In this document: positions 6,924 through 15,090 of the stretch, piece by piece
Layout: every line of letters starts with the position of its first letter
Numbering within the stretch: the stretch's first letter is position 1
From: Gammaproteobacteria bacterium
GTDB lineage: Bacteria > Pseudomonadota > Gammaproteobacteria > DSM-19610
Direction of reading: 5' to 3'
DNA length: 18,197 nucleotides
Assembly: GCA_030618475.1 (NCBI GenBank)
Contig: JAUXDG010000028.1
Location: 1-18,197 of the forward strand
The notes under the pieces: generated by a model
What the model was told of the DNA's origin: nothing
Database searches by the model: none
What the model saw: the letters and a program-made list of their open reading frames with translations, nothing else
Translations under genes and position numbers: made by a program

Positions 6924-8244
6924 CTTTGGTCAAACGCGCAAAATAAAATCCATCCATCCCCTGCTCACCAGGCAACAGTTGACGCCCCACCGGCAGCGCC
7001 TTACCCCACTGAACCGGCAGCGGAAGCTCGGCGGCATCAGGCTGGCCAGCCAGAAACGCCCGCAAAACATCGCTATTTTCCTGTTTAAACACCGAGCATG
7101 TCACGTACAACAGGATACCGCCAGAAGCCAGCAAGGGCCATAAAGCATTCAGCAGCCGTTGCTGTTGTTGTGACAGGGTCTGCAAATCCACGGCCTGGCG
7201 CAGCAATTTGATATCAGGGTGGCGGCGTACCACACCACTGGCTGAACAGGGCGCATCCAGTAATATTCGGTCAAATGGCTCACCATCCCACCACGACTCC
7301 GGGTCTCCGGCATCAGCAGCAAGCAAATCGGTATTGAACTGCAATCGCTGCAGGTTCTCCCGTACCTTTATCAGCCGCCTTTCATCGCTGTCGATGGCTA
7401 TTAAAGCCCCCAAATCAGGCACTGATTCAAGCATATGCCCCGTCTTTCCACCAGGTGCTGCGCAGGCATCCAGCACACGCTGCCCGCTTTCCAGCTTCAG
7501 TAATGACGCCGACAACTGGGCTGCACCATCCTGTACAGAAACCAGGCCACGGGAAAAACCCGGCAAGCGATCGACAGCGACCGGCTCTTCCAGGCGGATG
7601 GCAGTGTCGGGAAAGGGCGACGGTTCTGCCGGGATGCCAGCCTGGTTCAATAGTTGCAAATACGCGTTGCGGTCCGTTCGTGACACATTCACACGCAGCA
7701 CCATCGGCGGGCGCTGATTATTGGCCTCCAGAATATGTTGCCAGTCCTGCGGCCAGTCCTGCTGCAGCCGTTTGATCCACCAGTCCGGGTGTGACCAGCA
7801 CGCCGTCGCAGCGCCGTCGACAGACTCCAGCAGCGCACTGGACTGGCGCTGCGCATTACGTAATACACCGTTTACCAGGCCCACCGCCCATTCTTTACCC
7901 AACTGGCGAACCACACCTACCGTTTCACTGACTGCGGCATGTGGCGGCATATCCAGAAACAGCAACTGATAAAGTCCGACAAGAAGCAGGGCGTGTACAT
8001 CCCTGTCCTTTTTTTTGAGTGGTTTTTTGAGCAGCCTGTTGAGCACAGCTTCAAGACGATAACACCAGCGCAAGGTACCAAAAGTCAATTCCTGAGCCAA
8101 AGCACGCTGGCGCGGATCGCTGAGTTTTGCAAGCTGCGGCGCCAACAGGCTGTTCAGGGATTCGCCCCGATCCACCACATAAAATACCATTTGTGCAGCA
8201 ATCTTGCGGGGCTGATCGGGTGTTTTAACAGAGCGCTTATTCAA
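6919..8244 (-). CDS. rsmB: 16S rRNA (cytosine(967)-C(5))-methyltransferase RsmB
   Basis: RsmB (Sun/Fmu) uses S-adenosylmethionine to make m5C967 in 16S rRNA. The 441-residue protein has the N-terminal NusB-like helical domain (about 8-140, with PHAAVSETV and GLVNGVLR) and a C-terminal Rossmann methyltransferase. Motif I, DACAAPGGKTGHM, begins at residue 259. Motif IV is LLDAPCSASG with C333, and motif VI is TCSVFKQEN with the catalytic cysteine C383, the two-cysteine arrangement of RNA m5C enzymes. The start is TTG 8244, overlapping the fmt stop by 8 bases; this places the N-terminus level with that of E. coli RsmB, and no earlier ATG fits. It is in the def-fmt-rsmB operon and probably translated by coupling. 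Its stop codon abuts the terminal repeat of the downstream element. Confidence 0.96.
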   Translation of the reverse strand: MNKRSVKTPDQPRKIAAQMVFYVVDRGESLNSLLAPQLAKLSDPRQRALAQELTFGTLRWCYRLEAVLNRLLKKPLKKKDRDVHALLLVGLYQLLFLDMPPHAAVSETVGVVRQLGKEWAVGLVNGVLRNAQRQSSALLESVDGAATACWSHPDWWIKRLQQDWPQDWQHILEANNQRPPMVLRVNVSRTDRNAYLQLLNQAGIPAEPSPFPDTAIRLEEPVAVDRLPGFSRGLVSVQDGAAQLSASLLKLESGQRVLDACAAPGGKTGHMLESVPDLGALIAIDSDERRLIKVRENLQRLQFNTDLLAADAGDPESWWDGEPFDRILLDAPCSASGVVRRHPDIKLLRQAVDLQTLSQQQQRLLNALWPLLASGGILLYVTCSVFKQENSDVLRAFLAGQPDAAELPLPVQWGKALPVGRQLLPGEQGMDGFYFARLTKD

Positions 8245-9163
8245 GCACGACGCCGTCTACAGAACGGGCATTCAGAAAATCAGCTGCGCGTAGCCGTTTA
8301 CCTCCCGGCAACTGGATGGTCAGCAACCGCAGGCAACCACTTCCGCACACCACATCGATGCCCTGTTTACCGGCAGCAACCACGCTGCCGGGCTTTCCAG
8401 CGCCACCATCGATGGCTTTTGCACTCCAGACGCGTAACACCTGCCCCTGGTACTTTGCCTGCGCCACCGGCCAGGGATTAAAAGCCCGAACCTGACGTTC
8501 CAGCTGCGCTGCATCCTGTTGCCAGTTTATGGCTGCTTCGCTTTTATCCAGCTTGCTGGCGTAACTGACCAGGCTTTCATCCTGGGCAATCGGCTCCAGA
8601 ACACCGCGCTCCAGATCAGCCAGGGATCTGGCCAGCAGATCGGCTGCCAGCCGACTCAAACGCTCGTGTAGCGAACCACCGGTATCATCATCGGCAATAT
8701 CGGTTCGCGCCTCAGCCAGCACCGGTCCGGAATCCAGTCCCGCCTCCATCTGCATCAAGCACACACCCGATTGCCGGTCACCGGCCAGAATCGCACGTTG
8801 TATGGGGGCCGCTCCACGCCAGCGCGGCAGAAGCGAGGCATGCAGATTCACGCAACCCCTTTCCGGCAGTTCGAGCACCGCTTGCGGCAGTATGAGGCCA
8901 TAGGCAACGACCACCATCAGGTCAGGCTTGAGTTCAGCGATTTGCTGCCGGGCCTCGGTACCGTTGAGAGTGGCGGGCTGAAAAACCGGGAGTTGGTACT
9001 GCAAGGCCAGCTGTTTGACCGGGCTCGGGGTCAGCTTACGCCCGCGACCAGCGGGGCGGTCGGGCTGGCTGTAAACCGCAACCACGGAATGCCTGCTGTC
9101 CAGCACCGCCTGGAGTATTGGCACGGAAAAATCCGGGGTACCCGCGAATACGACTCGCATCAT
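8237..9163 (-). CDS. fmt: Methionyl-tRNA formyltransferase
   Basis: Fmt transfers the formyl group of 10-formyltetrahydrofolate to initiator Met-tRNA, the first step in making formyl-methionine for translation start. The 308-residue product has the formyltransferase Rossmann fold beginning VVFAGTPDFSVP and the PDRPAGRGRKL loop that is characteristic of Fmt. The folate and catalytic motif is VNLHASLLPRWRGAAPIQ, with N106 and H108; the catalytic aspartate D144 is in MEAGLDSG. A C-terminal OB-like domain contains RAFNPWP. Length and motif order match E. coli Fmt. Two ATG codons (9163 and 9160) stand side by side and either may be used; there is no obvious Shine-Dalgarno. The start lies 15 bases after the def stop, and the end overlaps rsmB by 8 bases, so the three genes form a tight operon in which Def later removes the group Fmt adds. 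Confidence 0.97.
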   Translation of the reverse strand: MMRVVFAGTPDFSVPILQAVLDSRHSVVAVYSQPDRPAGRGRKLTPSPVKQLALQYQLPVFQPATLNGTEARQQIAELKPDLMVVVAYGLILPQAVLELPERGCVNLHASLLPRWRGAAPIQRAILAGDRQSGVCLMQMEAGLDSGPVLAEARTDIADDDTGGSLHERLSRLAADLLARSLADLERGVLEPIAQDESLVSYASKLDKSEAAINWQQDAAQLERQVRAFNPWPVAQAKYQGQVLRVWSAKAIDGGAGKPGSVVAAGKQGIDVVCGSGCLRLLTIQLPGGKRLRAADFLNARSVDGVVLE

Positions 9164-9178
9164 TAGACTGTGTCGGGG

Positions 9179-9721
9179 CTAAATCACAGGTTCGGCATGT
9201 CTCTCGGCAGACGCCTCACCTTCACCCTGGCGGCGCTGTTTTTCGAGCTTCTTGCGGATTCGCTGTCGCTTCAACTGGGACAGGTAATCTACAAACAACT
9301 TGCCATCAAGATGATCAATTTCGTGTTGAATACATACCGCAAGCAGTTCATCTGCCTCCAGCTCAAACGGCTCACCCTGCAAGTCCAGGGCCGTTAGTCT
9401 GACGCGCTCGGCACGCTGCACCCGCTCGTAAATGCCTGGCACCGAAAGGCACCCCTCGTCCATCTCCTCAACACCGGTCTTTTCCAGGATCTCGGGATTG
9501 ATGAACACCCTGGGCTGATCCTGATCCCGGGATATATCAATAATCAAAATCCGCTTGTGCACGTTTACCTGGGGCGCCGCCAGTCCGATACCAGGTGCCT
9601 GATACATGGTTTCAAACATGTTATCGACCAGCATGCGCAGCTGATCGTCAACACTGTCAACCGCCTTGGCCGGCGTGCGAAGTCGTGGATCGGGGTAACG
9701 GAGTATGTCGAGAATAGCCAT
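9179..9721 (-). CDS. def: Peptide deformylase
   Basis: Peptide deformylase is a metalloenzyme (normally Fe2+) that removes the N-formyl group from new proteins. From ATG 9721 (MAILDILRYPDPRLR) it has 180 residues and all three signature motifs: GIGLAAPQ (44-51), EGCLSVP (89-95, metal ligand C91) and QHEIDHLDG (132-140, ligands H133 and H137, catalytic E134). A charged tail rich in K, R and E (about 155-180) is slightly longer than in E. coli Def. A longer frame from 9745 exists, but only the chosen ATG matches the family N-terminus. There is no Shine-Dalgarno upstream; instead a TGTGA-N6-TCACA palindrome touches the start codon. It is the first gene of the leftward def-fmt-rsmB run and diverges from the LysM gene. 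Confidence 0.96.
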   Translation of the reverse strand: MAILDILRYPDPRLRTPAKAVDSVDDQLRMLVDNMFETMYQAPGIGLAAPQVNVHKRILIIDISRDQDQPRVFINPEILEKTGVEEMDEGCLSVPGIYERVQRAERVRLTALDLQGEPFELEADELLAVCIQHEIDHLDGKLFVDYLSQLKRQRIRKKLEKQRRQGEGEASAERHAEPVI

Positions 9722-9736
9722 GTGATATATGTCACA
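9721..9736. promoter_or_regulatory. CRP/FNR-family-type palindrome touching the def start codon
   Basis: TGTGA (9721-9725), six bases, then TCACA (9732-9736) form a perfect match to the half-sites of the CRP consensus with the standard 6-bp spacer. The site begins at the first base of the def ATG, where a ribosome binding site would normally lie, so if bound it would most simply act as a block to def transcription. It is about 200 bp from the LysM gene and could also act in that direction. The match is seen in the sequence; binding by a CRP-like protein is inference, since a short match can occur by chance in an AT-rich leader. Confidence 0.4.
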
Positions 9737-9933
9737 AATTACCATTTATGATATTTATATACTCTAACATAATGATCATACGGCCGTTTGCCGAATATCG
9801 ATATTTTTAAACCAGGCAATTTTCGCTACACTCCGGGCACCATCTGCCGTTAACTATGATCGAATTCGAGTGCTGGCGCTGGCGCCGGTACAAACAATAG
9901 ACAAAAATGGGACACAGATAAAGGGACGCCTAT
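9737..9933 (+). promoter_or_regulatory. Divergent def / LysM-gene promoter region with likely sigma-70 -10 element
   Basis: The gap is AT-rich on its def side (about 9737-9815). On the plus strand, TACACT at 9827-9832 is a plausible -10 box for the LysM gene, with only a T-rich weak -35 (TTTTTA, 9804-9809) 17 bases upstream. A perfect 12-bp palindrome, AATATCGATATT (9794-9805), lies against that -35. For def, the minus strand offers TATAAA- and TATGTT-like hexamers within about 9745-9775 but no good -35. AAGGGA at 9921-9926 is a clear Shine-Dalgarno for the LysM gene, 7 bases from its ATG. Confidence 0.4.
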
Positions 9934-10962
9934 ATGTCGACATTCAAATCGCTGGCGCTGGCTTTGGCTCTGCTGGCCACTGCCGCATACGCTGACCAGG
10001 TGACACTCAAGGACGGGCACCCCGACCGCCACGTGGTCGTCAAGGGAGACACCCTGTGGGACATTTCTGAACAGTTTCTGAATAGCCCCTGGCTGTGGCC
10101 GGAAATCTGGTATGTCAATCCGCAAATCGATAATCCCCACCTCATTTACCCCGGGGATATCATTAACCTGGTATACGTAGATGGAAAGCCACAACTGCGC
10201 GTTCAGCGCGGCAAAGGCACTTACAAGCTTTCGCCAAAGGCACGCGTGGAACGCATCGACAAGGCGATCCCCACCATCCCGATTGATGCCATTCAGCAAT
10301 TCCTGACCCAGCCACTGGTTGTCGATCAGGATACAATGAAAAACGCCGCCTATGTCGTCTCCAGCGCGGATGAGCACCTGATCGTTGGCGCAGGCGACCG
10401 GGTTTATGTGCGCAACCTGAAGAACGATGAAGGTGATCGCTTCCACGTTTTCCGGCCCGGCGAAGCCTACCTGGACCCGCATAGCGGAGAGGTGCTGGGT
10501 TATGAAGCACTTTACCTGGGCGATGGTACGGCGGAGAAATTCGCTGACCCGTCGACCATGAAACTGACCCGCACCACACGCGAAATCAATATCGGTGACC
10601 GCGTCATGCCGATGACCCATGAGGAGGTGTATGCGTATTTCACTCCACATTCTCCCGAAAACAAGATTAACGGCACCATTATTTCGGTTGTCGACGGCGT
10701 CAGCCAGATCGGGCAATACCAGATCGTCGTCATTAACCACGGCAGCCGTGAAGGTGTAGACGTCGGCAGCGTGTTCGAGATCTACCAGGCCGGTGAGCTG
10801 ATCGTCGACCAGGTCAGTGATGAACGCAATGCGCGCGTCAAACTGCCGGATGAAAAAGCGGGTTTATTGATGATATTCAGGACCTTTGACAAGGTCAGCT
10901 TCGGACTCATCATGAAAGCCAGCAGCGCGCTGCACGTCGGAGATCACGTCCGCAATCCCTGA
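9934..10962 (+). CDS. tsaP: LysM peptidoglycan-binding protein, TsaP-like
   Basis: This is an exported cell-wall-associated protein. The 342-residue product has a signal peptide (residues 1-20, cleavage likely after AYA) and one LysM domain at about 33-79 (HVVVKGDTLWDISEQF ... NPHLIYPGDIINL), the peptidoglycan-binding module. A region of about 250 residues of mostly beta character follows, ending with a repeat-like part (NGTIISVVDGVSQIGQYQIVVINHGSREGVDVG is the core, about 246-280) resembling the FlgT-type C-terminal domain of TsaP. TsaP binds peptidoglycan and associates with the type IV pilus secretin in Neisseria, Myxococcus and Pseudomonas. The Pseudomonas gene lies in the same place, between def and dprA, which supports the name. 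There are no pilus genes in this window, so the role is by homology. The start is fixed by AAGGGA 7 bases before ATG 9934, and a terminator follows the gene. Confidence 0.85.
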   Translation: MSTFKSLALALALLATAAYADQVTLKDGHPDRHVVVKGDTLWDISEQFLNSPWLWPEIWYVNPQIDNPHLIYPGDIINLVYVDGKPQLRVQRGKGTYKLSPKARVERIDKAIPTIPIDAIQQFLTQPLVVDQDTMKNAAYVVSSADEHLIVGAGDRVYVRNLKNDEGDRFHVFRPGEAYLDPHSGEVLGYEALYLGDGTAEKFADPSTMKLTRTTREINIGDRVMPMTHEEVYAYFTPHSPENKINGTIISVVDGVSQIGQYQIVVINHGSREGVDVGSVFEIYQAGELIVDQVSDERNARVKLPDEKAGLLMIFRTFDKVSFGLIMKASSALHVGDHVRNP

Positions 10963-10983
10963 CCGATCGGCATAAAAGCTGGC

Positions 10984-11040
10984 AAAAACCGGTACCTTCG
11001 GGCATGGTAGTCATCCATGTGCCGAGGTACCGGTTTTTTT
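10984..11040 (+). terminator. Intrinsic terminator after the LysM gene
   Basis: AAAAACCGGTACCT (10984-10997) is perfectly complementary to AGGTACCGGTTTTT (11025-11038), with an inner GGCATGG/CCATGTGCC stem and a run of seven T (11034-11040). It is a strong rho-independent terminator 21 bases after the LysM gene stop. The A-run on the left arm would also give some termination in the opposite direction. It ends only 16 bases before the dprA ATG. Confidence 0.93.
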
Positions 11041-11056
11041 ATGAGGACCCTCAAGG

Positions 11057-12217
11057 ATGAGGCCACGAGCTAACCCCTCCCAAAGCCCCGCTAGCGAACG
11101 GGACGACGCCCGCTACTGGCTGGCATTACACCGGGCACCGGGTATCGGTAGCCGCCGCTGCCTGAAACTGCTTTCCGAATTTGATTCTCCGGCAACGATA
11201 TTCGAGGCTGGCGCTGATCATTTGCGTAGCGCCGGCTTGCCGCCGGACAGCATCGATTACCTCGTCAATCCTGACTGGGAGGCTGTCGACCGCGATCTGG
11301 ACTGGTTAGCACAAGCCGGCAACAGCATCATGACCTGCCGGGACCCCGATTACCCTGTGCTGTTGAAAGAAATTTCCGCCCCTCCGGCGCTGTTGTTTAT
11401 TCATGGCGATCCGGACTATCTGTCTCAACCGCAACTGGCGATTGTCGGCAGCCGCAACCCCAGCCATGACGGCCAATCGCTGGCCACTGAGTTCGCCGCA
11501 CACCTGGCCTGCTGCGGTCTCACCATTACCAGTGGACTGGCGTCCGGAATCGATGCTGCGTCCCACCAGGGCGCGCTGCGTGCGGGAGGTGGCACTGTCG
11601 CGGTGACAGGTACCGGTCTGGACCGGGTGTATCCGGCACGACACCGGGAACTGGCCCATCAGATTGCTGAAAACGGCGCTCTGGTATCGGAATTCCCACC
11701 GGGCACCGGCCCGCTGGCAGCAAATTTCCCGCGCCGCAACCGCATTATCAGCGGCCTCAGTCTGGGGACACTGGTGGTTGAAGCGGCACTACGCTCAGGT
11801 TCGCTGATCACAGCCCGCGCCGCCCTGGAACAGGGCCGAGAGGTGTTTGCCATCCCCGGCTCCATCCATAACCCGCTGACCCGAGGCTGCCACGCCTTGA
11901 TCAGGGAAGGCGCCAAACTGGTGGAAACCGGCGTCCACATTCTGGAAGAACTCGCACCGCTGATTTCCGTCGCCCTGTCACAGGCTGACAAAAAACCCGC
12001 TGCTGATCAGCCATCCGGAAAAAAACAAGAACCCGCAAAACTTGCCGGTGAATACCTGCAATTGCTCGATTCCATGGGCTACCAGCCTGTTTCCATCGAC
12101 CAACTGGTGGAGCGAAGCGGATTGACGCCAGAACAGGTTTCCTCCATGCTGCTTGTATTGGAGCTGGAAGATCACATCGTAGGCGGAGCCGGAGGGCGCT
12201 ATACCCGCATAAGATAG
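11057..12217 (+). CDS. dprA: DNA-processing protein DprA (Smf)
   Basis: DprA binds incoming single-stranded DNA during natural transformation and loads RecA on it; it is also found in many bacteria not known to be competent. The 386-residue protein has an N-terminal helical/SAM-like part (about 15-85, with HRAPGIGSRR) and the Rossmann-like DprA core, with AIVGSRNPS (128-136) and SGLASGIDAASHQGAL (159-174), then NRIISGLSLGTLVVEA, AALEQGREVFAIPGSI and GCHALIREGAKLV. A linker and a C-terminal winged-helix domain (about 325-385) complete it. This is the full-length form. GAGGA (11043-11047) lies 9 bases before ATG 11057. The gene begins 16 bases after the terminator T-run, so how it is transcribed is unclear. 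smg follows after 9 bases, probably in one transcript. Confidence 0.95.
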   Translation: MRPRANPSQSPASERDDARYWLALHRAPGIGSRRCLKLLSEFDSPATIFEAGADHLRSAGLPPDSIDYLVNPDWEAVDRDLDWLAQAGNSIMTCRDPDYPVLLKEISAPPALLFIHGDPDYLSQPQLAIVGSRNPSHDGQSLATEFAAHLACCGLTITSGLASGIDAASHQGALRAGGGTVAVTGTGLDRVYPARHRELAHQIAENGALVSEFPPGTGPLAANFPRRNRIISGLSLGTLVVEAALRSGSLITARAALEQGREVFAIPGSIHNPLTRGCHALIREGAKLVETGVHILEELAPLISVALSQADKKPAADQPSGKKQEPAKLAGEYLQLLDSMGYQPVSIDQLVERSGLTPEQVSSMLLVLELEDHIVGGAGGRYTRIR

Positions 12218-12226
12218 GGGCCTGAT

Positions 12227-12706
12227 ATGAAAGAAGATATGTTTGATGTGCTTATGTACTTGTTTGAGCACTATTACATGGATGAGGAGACCGAACTGAG
12301 CCCGGATCGCGAATCACTGCACAGTGAATTGATGGAAGCCGGTTTCCCGTCCAACGATATCAATCAGGCCTTTGAATGGCTGGAGGGCCTGTCCGTACAA
12401 CAGCACCAGATGCAGGCACCACAGACCGAAAATGCCATTCGCATCTATTCCGGTCGTGAATGTGAACGACTGGACTCAGAAAGTCGTGGATTCCTGCTGT
12501 TCCTGGAACAAATGGGTATTCTGCCACCCGACGCACGGGAACGTGTCATCGAGCGTGTCATGGCTTTAGAGACAGACGACTTTGATCTCAACCAGCTTAA
12601 ATGGGTCATCCTCATGGTGTTATTCAATCAGCCCGGTGCCGAGGCCGCCTATGCCTGGATGGAGGATCTGGTGTTTGAAAGCCTGCCGGGTGGCTACTTG
12701 CATTAA
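12227..12706 (+). CDS. smg: Smg family protein (DUF494)
   Basis: Smg is a small conserved gammaproteobacterial and betaproteobacterial protein of unknown function, named for its place next to smf (dprA). The 159-residue product starts MKEDMFDVLMYLFEHY, has an acidic helical N-terminal half (about 1-60) and a C-terminal stretch with LDQNQLKWVxLMVLF-type sequence and an ending AYAWMEDLVFE, the usual DUF494 features and length (E. coli Smg is 157 aa). AGGGG, which overlaps the dprA stop codon, lies 6 bases upstream of ATG 12227, and the gene is 9 bases from dprA, so translation is probably coupled. A terminator closes the dprA-smg transcript downstream. There are no signal peptide or metal-binding cysteines, so it is presumably cytoplasmic. 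Confidence 0.94.
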   Translation: MKEDMFDVLMYLFEHYYMDEETELSPDRESLHSELMEAGFPSNDINQAFEWLEGLSVQQHQMQAPQTENAIRIYSGRECERLDSESRGFLLFLEQMGILPPDARERVIERVMALETDDFDLNQLKWVILMVLFNQPGAEAAYAWMEDLVFESLPGGYLH

Positions 12707-12746
12707 CGCTGCTAATAAACGCTGCCAATATCAGCATCCGAATCCG

Positions 12747-12769
12747 GCCGCACTATTGTGCGGCTTTTT
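12747..12769 (+). terminator. Intrinsic terminator between smg and topA
   Basis: GCCGCAC (12747-12753), a TATT loop and GTGCGGC (12758-12764) form a perfect 7-bp GC-rich stem followed directly by five T (12765-12769). It stands 41 bases after the smg stop and only 14 bases before the topA ATG, so it lies in the topA leader if topA is read from upstream. Confidence 0.85.
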
Positions 12770-12783
12770 AACGATACGAGCCC

Positions 12784-15090
12784 ATGAGTAAAAATCTGGT
12801 TATTGTTGAATCGCCGGCAAAGGCGAAAACCATAAAGAAATACCTGGGCAAGGACTTTGAGGTCCTCGCATCCTACGGCCACGTGCGCGACCTGGTTCCC
12901 AAGGAAGGCGCAGTGAATCCCGATGCGGATTTCGCCATGAAATACCAGGTTATAGAACGCAACGCCAAGCATGTTGATGCAATCGCGAAAGCTTTGAAAA
13001 AAGCCGACCAGCTGTATCTGGCCACTGACCCGGATCGCGAGGGTGAAGCGATTTCATGGCATTTGTACGAACTGCTCAAAGACCGTAAGGCGTTAAAGGA
13101 CAAGGGTGTCCGGCGGGTGGTTTTTCATGAAATCACCAAGCGCGCCATTAATGACGCCATCGAACATCCACGCGAACTGTCGATCGATATGATTAACGCC
13201 CAGCAGGCGCGCCGGGCTCTTGATTATCTGGTTGGATTCAATCTGTCGCCGCTGTTGTGGAAAAAAATCCGCCGCGGACTTTCTGCCGGCCGTGTACAAA
13301 GCCCGGCCTTGCGCATGATTGTCGAGCGCGAAGATGAAATCGAGAAGTTCAAAACGCGTGAATACTGGACCATCGAAGCCGATCTGGAAAAGGATCAGCA
13401 GGCATTCACCGCCAAACTGACGCACCTGCATGGCAAGAAACTCAGCCAGTTTAGCATCAACAAGGATAAACAGGCGCACACCGCCGAACAGGAACTGATT
13501 GATGCCGCCAACGGCAAGCTGACTGTCAGCAACCTCGAAAAGAAACAACGCAAGCGTAACCCCGCCGCACCGTTCACGACATCCACCTTGCAGCAGGAGG
13601 CATCGCGCAAGCTGGGCTTTACCACCAAACGTACCATGAGTGTTGCCCAACAGTTATACGAAGGCATCGATATCGGCGAAGGTTCGGTGGGTCTGATCAC
13701 CTATATGCGCACCGACTCGGTCATCCTGGCCAACGAAGCGCTGGATGAAATACGCGGCCTGATCAGCGAGCGCTACGGCGAAAACAAACTGCCTGCGCAG
13801 ATACGCCACTTCAAGACCAAGGCAAAAAATGCCCAGGAAGCTCATGAGGCAATTCGCCCGACCTCGGCATTCAACGTGCCTGACACCATCAAGCCCCACT
13901 TGTCCGCCGATCAGTACAAACTCTACAACCTGATCTGGAAACGTACCGTTGCCTGCCAGATGATCCATGCGACTATCCACACAGTCGGTGTCGATTTTGC
14001 TGTGAGCGATGGCAATATCATGCGCTCCACCGGTTCCACCATCGTCGAACCCGGTTTCATGGCAGTCTATGAAGAAGGTGTCGATGACGCCAAGAAATCT
14101 TCCGCTGACGAAAACCGGCTGCCGCCGATGAAACAGGGCGATCAGGTACAACTCATCAAGATCCGTCCCGAACAACACTTTACCGAACCACCACCACGTT
14201 ACAGTGAAGCCAGTCTGGTCAAAACCCTGGAAGAACACGGCATCGGCCGCCCCTCCACGTATGCGACTATTATCTCTACACTGCAGCAACGCGAGTATGT
14301 CACGCTGGAGAAAAAGCGCTTCCAGCCGACTGACGTGGGACGCATTGTAAGCAAGTTTCTGACCAACCACTTTACCCGCTACGTCGATTACGATTTCACC
14401 GCGCGCCTTGAAGATGAACTGGACGAAGTCTCGCGTGGTGAAAAAGAGTGGGTACCGCTGATGAAAGAGTTCTGGTACCCGTTCAAGAAACTGGTCGAAG
14501 ACAAGGAAGAGAGTGTCTCACGAGCCGAAGTTACCACCGAAGCGATGGATGAAGACTGCCCGAAATGCGGCAAGAAGCTCAACATCCGCCTCGGGCGGCG
14601 TGGCCGCTTTGTCGGTTGCAGTGGATTCCCGGACTGCGATTACACACGTAATCTTGATGAAAACAGTGCAGACGCCGAGCCTGAAATCGTAGAGGGGCGG
14701 CTGTGCCCTGAATGCAATTCACAACTCATTATTCGCAGCGGCCGCTATGGCAAATTCATCGGTTGCTCAGCCTATCCGGACTGCAAATACATCGAGCCAC
14801 TGGAGAAACCGACGGACACCGGTGTTAGCTGTCCCAAGTGCAACAAGGGCAGTATGCTCAAGCGTAAATCGCGGCGCGGCAAGATTTTCTATTCCTGCTC
14901 GACCTACCCGGACTGTGATTATGCTGTGTGGAACGAACCGGTTGAAGGTCCATGCCCGGACTGTAACTGGCCTATCCTGACCATCAAGACCACCAAGAAG
15001 CGCGGCACCGAACGGAGCTGCCCGCAACAGGAATGCAAGTTTGTCGAACCATTCGAGCTGGAGACTGCCGAGGATAGCGAAGAAACTTGA
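12784..15090 (+). CDS. topA: DNA topoisomerase I (omega protein)
   Basis: TopA relaxes negative supercoils by passing one DNA strand through a transient single-strand break. The 768-residue product has the TOPRIM domain at the N-terminus (E9 in VIVESPAKAK; D82, D84 and E86 in ATDPDREGEA). The type IA toroid follows, with active-site Y307 in GLITYMRTDS and the HEAIRPT motif about 40-50 residues later, then the HGIGRPSTYA motif. The C-terminal part, from residue 592, has four tetracysteine zinc modules (CPKCG, CPECN, CPKCN and CPDCN, each with a matching C-x5-C or similar pair). It is shorter than E. coli TopA (865 aa), mainly in the C-terminal ribbons. The ATG at 12784 fits the family N-terminus; the ribosome site is weak (GAG 4-6 bases upstream). 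An intrinsic terminator lies 14 bases upstream. The stop overlaps the tsaC start. Confidence 0.98.
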   Translation: MSKNLVIVESPAKAKTIKKYLGKDFEVLASYGHVRDLVPKEGAVNPDADFAMKYQVIERNAKHVDAIAKALKKADQLYLATDPDREGEAISWHLYELLKDRKALKDKGVRRVVFHEITKRAINDAIEHPRELSIDMINAQQARRALDYLVGFNLSPLLWKKIRRGLSAGRVQSPALRMIVEREDEIEKFKTREYWTIEADLEKDQQAFTAKLTHLHGKKLSQFSINKDKQAHTAEQELIDAANGKLTVSNLEKKQRKRNPAAPFTTSTLQQEASRKLGFTTKRTMSVAQQLYEGIDIGEGSVGLITYMRTDSVILANEALDEIRGLISERYGENKLPAQIRHFKTKAKNAQEAHEAIRPTSAFNVPDTIKPHLSADQYKLYNLIWKRTVACQMIHATIHTVGVDFAVSDGNIMRSTGSTIVEPGFMAVYEEGVDDAKKSSADENRLPPMKQGDQVQLIKIRPEQHFTEPPPRYSEASLVKTLEEHGIGRPSTYATIISTLQQREYVTLEKKRFQPTDVGRIVSKFLTNHFTRYVDYDFTARLEDELDEVSRGEKEWVPLMKEFWYPFKKLVEDKEESVSRAEVTTEAMDEDCPKCGKKLNIRLGRRGRFVGCSGFPDCDYTRNLDENSADAEPEIVEGRLCPECNSQLIIRSGRYGKFIGCSAYPDCKYIEPLEKPTDTGVSCPKCNKGSMLKRKSRRGKIFYSCSTYPDCDYAVWNEPVEGPCPDCNWPILTIKTTKKRGTERSCPQQECKFVEPFELETAEDSEET

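Noticed and set aside
9850..10740. Minus-strand 296-codon open frame
   Set aside because: Mirror of the LysM/TsaP-like gene, which has a signal peptide, a LysM domain and a good ribosome site; the antisense frame has none of these.
13654..14370. Minus-strand 238-codon open frame
   Set aside because: Antisense to the topA core motifs; no start signal and no family resemblance.
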